Source: Alphaproteobacteria bacterium (lineage in GTDB: Bacteria; Myxococcota_A; UBA796; UBA2385). Taken from it: a DNA stretch of 64,000 bases. The stretch is from assembly GCA_020632755.1 (NCBI GenBank), contig JACKEY010000010.1, positions 171,002 to 235,001 of the forward strand, in the 5' to 3' direction. This document shows positions 51,147 through 59,915 of this stretch, in pieces. Within the stretch, counting starts at the first letter, position 1. Each line of letters opens with the position of its first letter. The notes under the pieces were generated by a model. The model searched no databases. It was not told the DNA's origin and saw only the letters and a program-made list of their open reading frames with translations. Both the position numbers and the translations under genes were made by a program.

Positions 51147-51977
51147 TCAGCAGGTCTTGTTCATCGGCTTGTAGCCGATGAGCGTCGCCGTGGTCGCGGT
51201 CGTGGAGCCCGAGGTGCCCTTGATGATGATGTCCAGGCCCGGCCGGATCTTCTGCCCGGACAGCAGCCCGCGCAGCATCCCGGTGGACGAGAACACGCTC
51301 ACGGGCACGCCGCTGGCGTTGTTCCACACCGGCTTCTCGCCGAAGAAGATCGTGTCGATCTTCGCCGAGGTGTCGCCGGTGAAGGTGATGTCGGTGGCCT
51401 TGAACCAGTGCTGCGGGCGGATCGTGATCGTGATCGCGTCGCCCGAAGACGCCGGGGTGTTGCTCTCGCCCGCGAGCGCGGTCTTGCCCCACTTCACCTT
51501 GTTCCTCCCGTGCCGGGCGTCCCGGCGGCTCTGGCGGCGGCTGCGACGGGCGGAGCGGCGGGCCTTCCGGCGGCGGCGGCGCCGGGGACCGGCCACCTCG
51601 TCGCCGAGATCGTCCGCGGCGGCCTCGTCGTCGCCGAGGTCGTCGTCGCCGAGGTCGTCGTCACCCAGGTCGTCGTCTCCGAGGTCGTCGTCCCCGAAGT
51701 CGTCGTCGCCCAGGTCGTCGTCGCCGTAGTCGTCGCCATCGAGGTCGTCGTCGTCCTCGTCGTCCCAGTCGTCGCGTCCCATGTCGTCGTCCTCCATGTC
51801 GTTGAAGCTGCGGGTGGCCATGCGCCGACGGCGCCGACGGCCCTCGAAGTCGCTGCCCGCCTCGTCGTCACCGCCCGACCGGCGGGCGCGGCGGCGGAGC
51901 GTGGTCTTGTCCACCACGAGCTGGCCCGTGCTGCTGTCCTTGAAGACGCGGGCGTTTCCCAGGGGTCGAAGTGCCAT
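51147..51977 (-). CDS. Candidate major structural protein with Asp-rich repeats
   Basis: The 276-residue protein begins with a charged region: DEAGSDFEG followed by six Arg (38-52), an Asp-rich stretch 60-128 containing seven GDDDL-type pentapeptides, and a second Arg-rich stretch (131-158). The last 105 residues form a beta-rich domain (AITITIRPQHWFKATDITFTG, KIDTIFFGEKPVWNNASGVPVSVF, LDIIIKGTSG, ATLIGYKP). A disordered charged arm ahead of a beta domain is typical of coat proteins that bind nucleic acid inside a capsid. It is the best coat candidate here, but no homologue is recognised. Confidence 0.6.
   Translation of the reverse strand: MALRPLGNARVFKDSSTGQLVVDKTTLRRRARRSGGDDEAGSDFEGRRRRRRMATRSFNDMEDDDMGRDDWDDEDDDDLDGDDYGDDDLGDDDFGDDDLGDDDLGDDDLGDDDLGDDEAAADDLGDEVAGPRRRRRRKARRSARRSRRQSRRDARHGRNKVKWGKTALAGESNTPASSGDAITITIRPQHWFKATDITFTGDTSAKIDTIFFGEKPVWNNASGVPVSVFSSTGMLRGLLSGQKIRPGLDIIIKGTSGSTTATTATLIGYKPMNKTC
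51627..51737 (-). repeat. Tandem 15-bp repeats encoding GDDDL pentapeptides
   Basis: Seven near-identical 15-bp units (plus-strand pattern gtcgtcgccgaggtc and variants) encode residues 80-116 of the candidate structural protein. Slippage would vary the acidic arm in five-residue steps. Confidence 0.85.
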
Positions 51978-52007
51978 GTGCGTGTGCCTCTCTCTCGTGG
52001 TGGGGGA

Positions 52008-52616
52008 TCAGCCCGCGTCCGCGCGGATGAAGCGGCTGGGACGGTGGCGCTCGGGCGCTCCGCGTCCGGCCGTCTCCGCGCCGCTGGCGTTGGGGGTGAG
52101 GAAGATGTCGCGGACCAGGTCGCCGAAGTCGCCCTGCGCGGCGGGGATCTGCGCCGGGGGCGTCTGGACGGGAGCCGCGGCGCCCTGGGGCTGCTCCTGG
52201 CCCTTCTTGTCGCGCTTCTCGGCCAGCGCCTTGCCGGCGTTGCGGCCGACGCGACCGAGCCCGACGGCGAGCAGACCGTTGCCGATGGCCAGCGAGTGAC
52301 CGCCGCCCTTGCCGGTCATGGTCTGGTACAGGCCGTAGCCGCCGACCAGGAGCCCGCCGCCGACCCGCAGGTCCACGGGGCCCAGGTCCATCTTCTCCTC
52401 GCCGAAGTAGCCCTCGGCGAAGGAGGCGCCGAAGGCGGCGCCCTGCATCTCGGCCGTGGCGATGACGGCGTCGGCGACGGCCTCGGACTTCTCCTTGGCC
52501 TTGCTGATCCTGCCGCCCAGGTTCTTGAGCTTGCCCACGGCCTCGGCGAGCGCGCCCTTCTGCTGCCGGTCGGGCACCTTCTCGCCGTTCATCGCCTTGC
52601 TGAGTGCGGTCGTCAT
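52008..52616 (-). CDS. Gly-rich, possibly membrane-associated structural-block protein
   Basis: A 202-residue protein and the first gene of the leftward structural block. Residues 1-55 are helical and basic (LAEAVGKLKNLGGRISKAKEKSEAVADAV). The middle has Gly-rich hydrophobic segments (LRVGGGLLVGGYGLYQTM, SLAIGNGLLAVGLGRVG) that could lie in a membrane, and the tail is Pro/Ala-rich. The start is the ATG at 52,616. No family recognised. Confidence 0.62.
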   Translation of the reverse strand: MTTALSKAMNGEKVPDRQQKGALAEAVGKLKNLGGRISKAKEKSEAVADAVIATAEMQGAAFGASFAEGYFGEEKMDLGPVDLRVGGGLLVGGYGLYQTMTGKGGGHSLAIGNGLLAVGLGRVGRNAGKALAEKRDKKGQEQPQGAAAPVQTPPAQIPAAQGDFGDLVRDIFLTPNASGAETAGRGAPERHRPSRFIRADAG

Positions 52617-52995
52617 CCGGGTCCTCGCGGGTGGGGTCGGTACGCTGCCGGTCCACGCCGGCTGACTGCCCATCACTACGCCGGAAACGCAGTCCCTGAG
52701 CCCACTTCCGCCTACCGCCACCGACCGCGCCCGGCGGGTGGCCCGCGGCTGGGAGGCGGTCGGCGCGGGTGGCGCGGTCGGCGGGCGCGGTTGGTGCCCG
52801 TCAAGGGGGCGGTGAGCGCGCGGTAGGGGAATTCGAAGGCGCGGAAAGCCGGCGGCTGGTTCACCAGCCGCGCACCCACCCTCGCGGATGGCCGCGCGGT
52901 AAGCGGTTTCCCGTGAGGTTTCGGGCCCATGTGGGTAGATTTCGGGTGTCCGACGGAGCCGGTTCCGTCACACGTCAACCGCCGCAGGGTGCTCG
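52617..52995. promoter_or_regulatory. Divergent control region of the structural genes, with palindrome
   Basis: This 379-bp gap separates leftward (from 52,616) and rightward (from 52,996) structural genes and holds no gene. A perfect inverted repeat with 9-bp arms, GCGGCTGGT-TC-ACCAGCCGC, lies at 52,852-52,871, and several short TTTCGGG repeats follow near 52,917-52,950. It probably contains promoters for both arms and an operator; I see no strong sigma70 match. Confidence 0.5.
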
Positions 52996-54003
52996 ATGCA
53001 GGACATCACCTTCGAGGGACTGGAGACCACCGACCGCCGGCTCCGCGAGCTGGCCGACGACCTGGGCTACGTGTCCCTGGCCGAGGTCACCGGCCGCCAT
53101 AGCTGCGAGGCCCTGGGCCGCGCGGACTTCAGCGCCACCGATCTCGCGCCCTACCTCGCCGACGACGAGCCCTCCGAGCTGGGAGAGCTGGCCGAGCTGG
53201 CGGACCTGGACGACCCGAGCAACGAGGACCTGGCCCGCGCCGCCTCGCGCTGGGTGCGCCAGGCCGCCGCCGCCAACATGGCGGGCCGCGCCACGGCGAA
53301 GTTCAAGGTCTGCCTGTGGCGGCCCAAGGGCGACGCGCTCCTGCACTCCGCGCGCTTCGTCGCCCGCAACCCCGTCCACCTGGACGGCGACGAGGGCGAG
53401 GACTTCCCCCTGGTCGCGCCGCCGACCCCCACGGTCGTGTCGCCCGCCGGGCCGCCGGCCCTGCTGGTCGGCCCCGAGGAGCGGGTGTGGGCCGCGCTGG
53501 GAGATGGCTACACCCGGCTCATCGCCCTGGCCCAGGGCACTTACTCCCACATCGCCGGCCTCCAAAACACGGCCATCGTCGTGCTCAACGGGCAGAACCA
53601 GCGCCTCCAGAAGCTGGTGGAGGAGCTGTCCGGCGACCTCATCCAGCTCAAGATCGGCGCCTACGAGGTCGAGAGCGGCCGGCGCACCGACGACGGCGAG
53701 GCCAAGGTCCGCGAGGAGCTGGGTCGCCAGTTCATCAGCGAGCTGGGCACCCTGGGCCGCGTGGTCGCCTCGGCGAAGCTCGGGCTGTCCCCCGAGCTGG
53801 TCGAGCTGTTCGAGACCGTCAACGCCTCGCCCGAGCTGTCCGAGACGCTGCGGAGCCCCGAGGTCCGCAAGCTCCTGCGCGACGAGAAGACCCGTAAGGA
53901 GCTGGCCGAGCTGCTGAAGATGGCCGCCGCCGCGACGGCGGAGACGGCACCGGCGAACAACCCCACCCCGCCCGCCGAGGAGCCTCTGCCCAAGGCGGCC
54001 TGA
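52996..54003 (+). CDS. 335-residue rightward structural-block protein, unknown
   Basis: The first gene of the rightward arm. An acidic N-terminal third (ADDEPSELGELAELADLDDPSNEDLARAA) leads to a basic segment (AKFKVCLWRPKGDALLHSARF), then a helical half (YSHIAGLQNTAIVVLNGQNQRLQKLVEELSGDLIQL) and a Pro/Ala tail. No signal or membrane span. Assembly, scaffolding or regulatory roles are possible. Confidence 0.65.
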   Translation: MQDITFEGLETTDRRLRELADDLGYVSLAEVTGRHSCEALGRADFSATDLAPYLADDEPSELGELAELADLDDPSNEDLARAASRWVRQAAAANMAGRATAKFKVCLWRPKGDALLHSARFVARNPVHLDGDEGEDFPLVAPPTPTVVSPAGPPALLVGPEERVWAALGDGYTRLIALAQGTYSHIAGLQNTAIVVLNGQNQRLQKLVEELSGDLIQLKIGAYEVESGRRTDDGEAKVREELGRQFISELGTLGRVVASAKLGLSPELVELFETVNASPELSETLRSPEVRKLLRDEKTRKELAELLKMAAAATAETAPANNPTPPAEEPLPKAA

Positions 54004-54039
54004 CCGACAGAACCACCGTTCAACCCCCAGGAGGTCTCG

Positions 54040-54630
54040 ATGCCCGAGAACCGCCGCGCTACTCGTCTGCCTTCTTCCAGCGAAGCCCGCCCCGTGTGGG
54101 CCCGCGCCCTGGACACCTTCTACGGCCCGAGCTTCGACGTGCGCTCCCGCAAGGAGCTGGCCGAGTCGATGGCCGACTTCCTGGAGCTGCCGCCCGGCGA
54201 GCAGGCGTTCCACCAGGCGCACCTCGCCTTCCGGCAGACCCAGGCCCTCGCCGACGTCCACGCCAGCCTGCGGCGCATCGAGGGGCTGCTGGGCGGGCTC
54301 GACTTCTCCGCGCTCGCCGCCCTCAAGCACCTGGCGCCCATGCGCCGTGCGCTCGACGACATCGCCGACGCGCAGTCCGAGGTGCTCGACGCCCTGGAGG
54401 AGCAGGCCGGCGACCAGGACGACGACGTGCTCGACGACGACGCGCCGCCCGACGACGACGACGGCATCATCGAGGACGACGAGCCCGAGGACGAGCCGGA
54501 GCCGGAGCACGAGCCGGTGGCCGAGGTGGTCGAGCCCGAGATCGTCGAGCCGCCGCCCGCCGAGGCCCCAGCGCCCAAGAGGCCCCGCCGTCCGCGCGTC
54601 ATCGACGTGCCCTCGTCGGAGGCCGCGTGA
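54040..54630 (+). CDS. Acidic coiled protein of the rightward arm, unknown
   Basis: A 196-residue protein with an opening AGGAGG ribosome site. Residues 1-115 are amphipathic helices (LADVHASLRRIEGLLGGLDFSALAALKHL), and residues 120-175 are almost entirely Asp/Glu/Pro. The last residues are basic (KRPRRPRV). The gene overlaps the next by four bases (GTGA). No family recognised. Confidence 0.65.
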   Translation: MPENRRATRLPSSSEARPVWARALDTFYGPSFDVRSRKELAESMADFLELPPGEQAFHQAHLAFRQTQALADVHASLRRIEGLLGGLDFSALAALKHLAPMRRALDDIADAQSEVLDALEEQAGDQDDDVLDDDAPPDDDDGIIEDDEPEDEPEPEHEPVAEVVEPEIVEPPPAEAPAPKRPRRPRVIDVPSSEAA

Positions 54631-55124
54631 ACGCCGCCCTGGCCGACCTGCCCGATGCGCTGCGGGTCAACCTGACGGTGCCCACCACGCAGGTCCGCCT
54701 GGGCCCGCTGTCCTTCGACGGACTCCAGGCGTTCCTCGGCGTGCCCCTGGCCGACGTGCTCTCCCCGCTGATGCGCGCCCCGCGCCACCAGCGGCCGGGC
54801 GAGGCCGGCGCCATGCTCGACGTGTACCCGCTGGCGATCCCCGACGGCGAGGGGCTGAGCATCCCCGTGAAGCTGGTCGGCGACCTGGGGTTCCGGAACT
54901 ACCGCGGGCTGCTCGTGCTCATCGTGCCCGCGGCGGTGGCCGAGGTCGTACGGCAGGAGCTGGCCCAGGAGATTGCCGCGAACGAGGCCGCCGGGCCGCG
55001 CTTCGTCGAGGCGCCGGGCGGTGGCGGGTTCGTCGCCGAGTTCGCGGTGCGGCTGCGGCCGGGGATGCGGAAGGCGGTGCCGCTCGGGAAGTGGGGGGAG
55101 ATCGGGGTGGAGGCCGGGGTTTGA
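54627..55124 (+). CDS. 165-residue rightward structural-block protein, unknown
   Basis: A protein from a GTG in a GTGA overlap, with GGAG upstream. It has alternating strands and helices (VNLTVPTTQVRLGPLSFDGLQAFLGVPLADVL, YRGLLVLIVPAAVAEVVRQELAQEI, FVAEFAVRLRPGMRKAVPLGKWGEIGV). It ends the rightward arm 98 bp before the large ATPase gene. No family recognised. Confidence 0.62.
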   Translation: MNAALADLPDALRVNLTVPTTQVRLGPLSFDGLQAFLGVPLADVLSPLMRAPRHQRPGEAGAMLDVYPLAIPDGEGLSIPVKLVGDLGFRNYRGLLVLIVPAAVAEVVRQELAQEIAANEAAGPRFVEAPGGGGFVAEFAVRLRPGMRKAVPLGKWGEIGVEAGV

Positions 55125-55222
55125 CCTCTGGCCCCTCAAGCACATCAGCGCTCTTGCGGTCGACCCGTCTGAGTCAGCGGTGCGTTAGGATGCTGCTTCG
55201 CGGATGAAGCCAGGGAGCCCTG

Positions 55223-58200
55223 ATGCATGAGCTGTCGGCACGTGCGACCACCGAGTGGCGGGACTTCACGCCCCAGCACCGTACAGTGCGCGAGCAAGCG
55301 CTCGCTACGGCGATGGGCACGGGCGCACACCATGTCGCTGCCGTCGTAGGCGTCTATGGATCCGGGAAGTCCACGTTGCTCTTCGACGTGCTGCGCCAGG
55401 CCAACGCTGCCGGCCACATGGCGATCTGGGACGAGTCCGCGGCGTTCTTTGAACGGGTTCTCAGGAATGCACCAGACAAGGTGAGGTCCGAGGACTTCGT
55501 CCGGATGGCGCTCACTTGGGTTCGAGGACTTCGGAGTGGCAGCGAACTGGACGAGCTGCGTGAAGATCTCTCGCGCCGCGGGAGGAGCGACGTGGTTGAC
55601 GCGCTTCCTTCCACACCGACGACGGAGCAGGTGCGGGTCGTGCTTCTTCTCGATGAGATGGAGCAAGCCCACGAGATGCTGCGAGATCGTGTTCAAACCG
55701 ACGATGGAAACCCACTTCGCTCGTTCCTGGATGCAGCCGGGCCAAGCCTCGGGATCGTCGTCGCGTACGCTCCCGAGTCGTTCCACGCGCTCGGTGACGC
55801 GGAGCGTGGTCGCCACACCACCCTTCGTGTCCCCGTGCTGGCCGCTGCAGCCCTGGCCAATCAGTTCGAGGTTACGCGCGGGGCGGCGAACTTCGCGTGG
55901 TGGGCGAGTCGTGGGAGGGCGCGCGGAGCGATCCAGGCAGTCGAGCGGGTTGTCCGTCCCTATGGCGCGGGACAGCTAGCTGAACCCATTGGTCTACTAC
56001 GGGACGTGCTCGACGACCTTCCGCCGGTATTCGGTGTTCCAGCGGTACTCCATGATCACCTTGACACTGGCCGGCTCGAAGCGCTCCTTCACCTCAAGCC
56101 GTCGCCGTGCCCGGAGTTCCTCGGTGTGCAGCTGGACACCCGAAATCCTGGCCCCTGGACTCGGGAAATGGAGGAGCGACTAGTCCGGACGCCCGGCGAC
56201 GACCGACGTGCCACGCTCGCACTGCTACGCGAAGTGACGACGGTCCTTGAGGCGATTGCAGATGAGGACGGCGTTGCCTACGTCCCCATTGAAGAGATCC
56301 CGTCGCTCGTAGACCTGTCCATCGCGAGGGCCCAGGAGTCAGGATCGGTTGCGGAGGTGGCAGGAGCAGTTCGAGACGGGCTTCGGCTTGCCCTTCAAGC
56401 GTCCTCTCCTGCCCTGCTCAGCCGGCGTCTGTCATTCACCGTGGCCCAACTCGGTGATGAGGTCTTTCCATCGCCGTTTACCGATCCCGTACTGCCATTT
56501 GATGGCAGACAGCCGACGATGGACCGGGTCGTGGAAGCCTTCGCCGCCGTTGCGCGCGGACGGGAGCTGTTGGCTACATGGGAGCGCCATCGCACCTACG
56601 TCTTCCACGACGAAACCACGATGGAATCATGGCTTAGGAACGAGGAAACGGAGGTTCTCCGAGGCCCGGTCAAGGCCCTCCTCGTCAAGGCTCAGGGTCC
56701 GCTTGGCGCCTACACGCGAGTCTGCCAGGAGGCCGGGATTCTGCGAGTCGAGGCTACAAGCCCGTTTACGGCGACCTTCCTGCAGTCGGCCGTCGTCGCG
56801 CTGGACCGGATTTCTGGCGGCCTCACGCCTGACCTTGACCAGCTAACGGACAGCAACATAGCCTCGACCCGGGACCTCGGACGCAAGGTCCGTTGGCACC
56901 TGGAGCGTCTGGAAACGGTCGTTCGATCGATGCGTCCGAGTCATAGCGCCGAGTTCGAACGGGCGGTGTCGGACGTCGAGAACCATCTCCTCCCATTCCT
57001 ACAGACCCGCAGACTTCAGAAGGACTCTACAGGGTTGCTCGCCCTCGTTCAGGTTCTGGAAACACCGTCTGCTGCAGGTGCTCAACTACTGGCAGAGGTT
57101 GCCGGAGTCTTCTCCTCAGAGCGCAGCCTTCGGAAGCTGACTGCGCGGTCCCGCTACCTCGCGGGGGCTGGCGTGGTTGTTGATGACCTCTTGCCGAGCC
57201 GAGGTGGAGCGAGCAGGTGGCTTGAGGGAGGGCATGGTCACCTTCGGGGGTTCGTCCGAAAGCACTCAGACGATGCCTGTGTGCGCCTCCTGGCACGGCT
57301 GCTCGCCCCCGGCGCCGAGGAAGCGATGGAAGTGGTCCTCCGGCGGAAGCCCCCAGCGGGGACCGAGCTGGAACCGACGGCGGGCGTGAAGAGCGTGAGC
57401 CGCTTGGGCCGGGTGGCCCAACGCATTGACGCCATTCACGTCGGGCTCGGCGAGCTGCTTGAGGAAGCCCCAGATCGGCTCGCACACACGATGAATCTCG
57501 GTGACACGCTCAACCTGGCGGTGAAGGCCCGTCCAGACGCCGACGCGCTGGAGCGGATCATTGGCCGGCTTGAGGATGTGCAGGAGGAGTGGGTTCGCGT
57601 CCTCGTGACCTGGCTCATTCACCAGTTCATAGAGGTCGTGATCTCCGTCGTGGGGGAAAGCGAGAGTGCTCTCCGCGAGTGGGAGAAGGCTGCCACGCGA
57701 GGGCGGGACGTGGGCGCACGGGTAGCGCAGCTTCAGACTAGTCTCCGTGATCGGGGGTGGAACAAGTTGGCTGGTCGTGTCGATGCGGTACGCGCGCATG
57801 TGCGGAGCCGGCTCGACGACCCAAGCACATTGCTCACGGGGATCGAGCAGCTGGCAGACAGGGTTGCAGGCTACGAAGCCCTGGCGGAGGAGCTGCGCCA
57901 ACTGAAGGACGTTGCTACGGAGCACGGGCTAGACTGTGATCGCCTTCTTGGCCGGTACGACCCGAGAGAGGACGATCCCCGGAAGGACGCCGAACTCGTT
58001 GGGGAAGTAGCTGGCCTCCTTGACGGGATGTCCGAACGCCTTCCGGCTCCGCGAGGCGACCTTCGAGCTTGGCTGGTCAGTCTCCGTGACCACCTCACCA
58101 AGTCCAGGGACGAGCGACTTCGCGCGCGGCTTGGCGAAGTACTCGGCGATCGGATCGCTCAGCGCGTGAGGAAGGTCTACGAGGACCACGTTGTCGAGAT

Positions 58201-59392
58201 CGAGGATGCCTGGGGGAACTTGGCGGAAGGCTTCCAGCGCGGCGTTCAAACGACGCTGGAGGCGTCCCAGCACCCCTCTTCAGACGCCTTGGCTGCGGCG
58301 GTAAACGCAGCCATCGAGAGACAGGCGCTGTTCGCTGGTCGCCGCGAGAGCGGCGATGTCAGGGAGCTCGACGAGGCATTGGAGGATCTCGCACAAGATG
58401 GCGACTCCGACGTAGGTGCGGTCCGGCGTGAGATCGAGGCCCGGGAAGACGTCTTGGCTTGGCTGGCATCGTCGGCCACCTCTCTTGCGCCGAAGGATGT
58501 CCTGCTGACCGTGCTTGCGCAGGGCCGCACCTACGCTGGGGCATTCGAGCGGGCGACAGACTTCGAGGCGCAGGCCCAGCCTCTCTGGGATGCACTCCGG
58601 GCAGCTCTTCCACCGGATGAACAGCCGAGCATCGACGAGAGTGAAGACCCGGACGCATTTCTCCATGAGCTTCGTAGGGCTCGAGATGAGGCGGAAGCGG
58701 AACGCGCACACCTCCTCTCGGAACTGACGGTGGCCCAGGACATCCTTCGTTGCCTCGGAGACCTTCCCAGATCCCGGTCCGCTTCCAGCACGATCGATGC
58801 GATACGCGCCGAGCTCAAGTCGGCAGAAGCTGAGGTGGCTCGGCGACTTGGGGAGCGCGAGACTGCGCTCGTGGACCGCGCCGCCGGCCTGGGGGTGAGC
58901 GTCGATCCCATCTCGACGTCCAGCTCAGGCGGTCACCTCGGCGCAATTCAGAGGCGCGAGGCGCTTCTCGACGAGATCCAGGGCGTTGCGGACGATCTTA
59001 GGAAGATCAGTGGCGAGGTCCCGCTCGACCCACCCGTGGCTATTGAGGCAGCCCACGCGGCCTACACGACTCGCCTTCTCGCTGCTCGGGCGGAGATGAC
59101 TCGCCTCCGCTCCCGACTTGAGGGACTTGTGCTCCGAATGCGCCTGTTTCGCATCGACGCTGCGGACGCGGAATCCGCTCTCGATTCGCAGGACCTTGCC
59201 GTGCTTCGGCAATCCTCCGTCGCTGCGGGGGATGATCTACGTGGGGCGGTGGCCACGAAGGAGGCGGCGCTCTCAGATGAGGCGCGGGAGACCTGGCGCC
59301 AGCTTCGCACTCACGCCCTTCAGGATCCCATCTTGCAGGAGCTGCTTTCGGCTGGGCTGCTCGTGCCGGCGGATCCAGAGGGCCTGGAGTGA
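55223..59392 (+). CDS. 1,389-residue P-loop ATPase, candidate defence protein
   Basis: The N-terminal ATPase has Walker A GVYGSGKSTLLF (43-54) and Walker B VVLLLDEMEQ (139-148). Residues 500-1,389 are overwhelmingly helical, with coiled-coil-like stretches near the end (RARDEAEAERAHLLSELTVAQ). The large size, the GSGKS motif and the LLLDEME box recall BREX-type BrxC/PglY ATPases, but no other BREX gene is present and I cannot place it in a known family. It overlaps the downstream nuclease-like gene by four bases (GTGA). Codon use is less GC-biased than in the structural genes, as expected for acquired cargo. Confidence 0.78.
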   Translation: MHELSARATTEWRDFTPQHRTVREQALATAMGTGAHHVAAVVGVYGSGKSTLLFDVLRQANAAGHMAIWDESAAFFERVLRNAPDKVRSEDFVRMALTWVRGLRSGSELDELREDLSRRGRSDVVDALPSTPTTEQVRVVLLLDEMEQAHEMLRDRVQTDDGNPLRSFLDAAGPSLGIVVAYAPESFHALGDAERGRHTTLRVPVLAAAALANQFEVTRGAANFAWWASRGRARGAIQAVERVVRPYGAGQLAEPIGLLRDVLDDLPPVFGVPAVLHDHLDTGRLEALLHLKPSPCPEFLGVQLDTRNPGPWTREMEERLVRTPGDDRRATLALLREVTTVLEAIADEDGVAYVPIEEIPSLVDLSIARAQESGSVAEVAGAVRDGLRLALQASSPALLSRRLSFTVAQLGDEVFPSPFTDPVLPFDGRQPTMDRVVEAFAAVARGRELLATWERHRTYVFHDETTMESWLRNEETEVLRGPVKALLVKAQGPLGAYTRVCQEAGILRVEATSPFTATFLQSAVVALDRISGGLTPDLDQLTDSNIASTRDLGRKVRWHLERLETVVRSMRPSHSAEFERAVSDVENHLLPFLQTRRLQKDSTGLLALVQVLETPSAAGAQLLAEVAGVFSSERSLRKLTARSRYLAGAGVVVDDLLPSRGGASRWLEGGHGHLRGFVRKHSDDACVRLLARLLAPGAEEAMEVVLRRKPPAGTELEPTAGVKSVSRLGRVAQRIDAIHVGLGELLEEAPDRLAHTMNLGDTLNLAVKARPDADALERIIGRLEDVQEEWVRVLVTWLIHQFIEVVISVVGESESALREWEKAATRGRDVGARVAQLQTSLRDRGWNKLAGRVDAVRAHVRSRLDDPSTLLTGIEQLADRVAGYEALAEELRQLKDVATEHGLDCDRLLGRYDPREDDPRKDAELVGEVAGLLDGMSERLPAPRGDLRAWLVSLRDHLTKSRDERLRARLGEVLGDRIAQRVRKVYEDHVVEIEDAWGNLAEGFQRGVQTTLEASQHPSSDALAAAVNAAIERQALFAGRRESGDVRELDEALEDLAQDGDSDVGAVRREIEAREDVLAWLASSATSLAPKDVLLTVLAQGRTYAGAFERATDFEAQAQPLWDALRAALPPDEQPSIDESEDPDAFLHELRRARDEAEAERAHLLSELTVAQDILRCLGDLPRSRSASSTIDAIRAELKSAEAEVARRLGERETALVDRAAGLGVSVDPISTSSSGGHLGAIQRREALLDEIQGVADDLRKISGEVPLDPPVAIEAAHAAYTTRLLAARAEMTRLRSRLEGLVLRMRLFRIDAADAESALDSQDLAVLRQSSVAAGDDLRGAVATKEAALSDEARETWRQLRTHALQDPILQELLSAGLLVPADPEGLE

Positions 59393-59808
59393 GCAAGGGG
59401 CGCGGCGAGGACGCGATGGAGGCGTACCTCCGGCGCCATCTCCAGAGGGCAGCCGAGGACGCTACGGTCACGCTGGAGTACCACCCTCAGCGGGCGGATG
59501 CCTATAACAAGAGCCCTGACTTCATAATCGATGCGGTGGTCCGAGTTGAGCTGCTCCCGAACTGCCCCGTGGTGGTCCGCTTCCCCATCCTGGTTGAGGT
59601 TGAGGCAGGTGCCGGCTTCTCGGGAGGAAAAGAAGACCTCGACCGCTTTGTCGCTCGTTCCAGGCGGGGCGTTGACCCATTGGGCCCGCGCATCGAGTTG
59701 CCGTTCGTGATCGCTACCGAGGCAGAAGCCGGGTGCTTTGAGACCCGTGATGAGGAGCTGCCCGTTCGCTTTGTGATCCGGGAGATCGCCATCCCCGACC
59801 CCGAGTAG
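59389..59808 (+). CDS. Small nuclease-like partner of the large ATPase
   Basis: A 139-residue protein from a GTG in a GTGA overlap with the ATPase gene. The segment SPDFIIDAVV followed by FPILVEVEAGAGFSGGKEDLDRF resembles the core of PD-(D/E)xK nucleases (Asp, then Glu-x-Glu where Glu-x-Lys is usual, with a Lys one turn later). The match is weak, so it could be inactive, a migrated-lysine variant or unrelated. Tight coupling says it works with the ATPase. Confidence 0.6.
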   Translation: MSKGRGEDAMEAYLRRHLQRAAEDATVTLEYHPQRADAYNKSPDFIIDAVVRVELLPNCPVVVRFPILVEVEAGAGFSGGKEDLDRFVARSRRGVDPLGPRIELPFVIATEAEAGCFETRDEELPVRFVIREIAIPDPE

Positions 59809-59820
59809 CCCCCCGATGTA

Positions 59821-59915
59821 CTACCCGTCGAGGCTGAACGTCGCCTCCAACGCCAGCATTCTCTCCCCCGACCACCCCTCCGGGTTCAGCCAGAAAGTTC
59901 GATAAGCATTCGGTG
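59821..59915 (-). other. Detached 3' end of the recombinase reading frame
   Basis: If the right end is joined to the left end through the 11-bp core, the recombinase frame passes GTA TGG TCG GGG and continues TCA CCG AAT for 31 codons (starting SPNAYRTFWLNPEGWSG) to a TAG at 59,821-59,823, instead of stopping at the tRNA-derived TAG. A frame of this length stays open by chance about half the time at this GC content, so the coding claim rests on geometry and plausibility. Confidence 0.5.

Noticed and set aside
55223..59808. BREX system
   Set aside because: The ATPase recalls BrxC/PglY in size and motif style, but no BrxA, BrxB, PglX, PglZ or BrxL gene is present.
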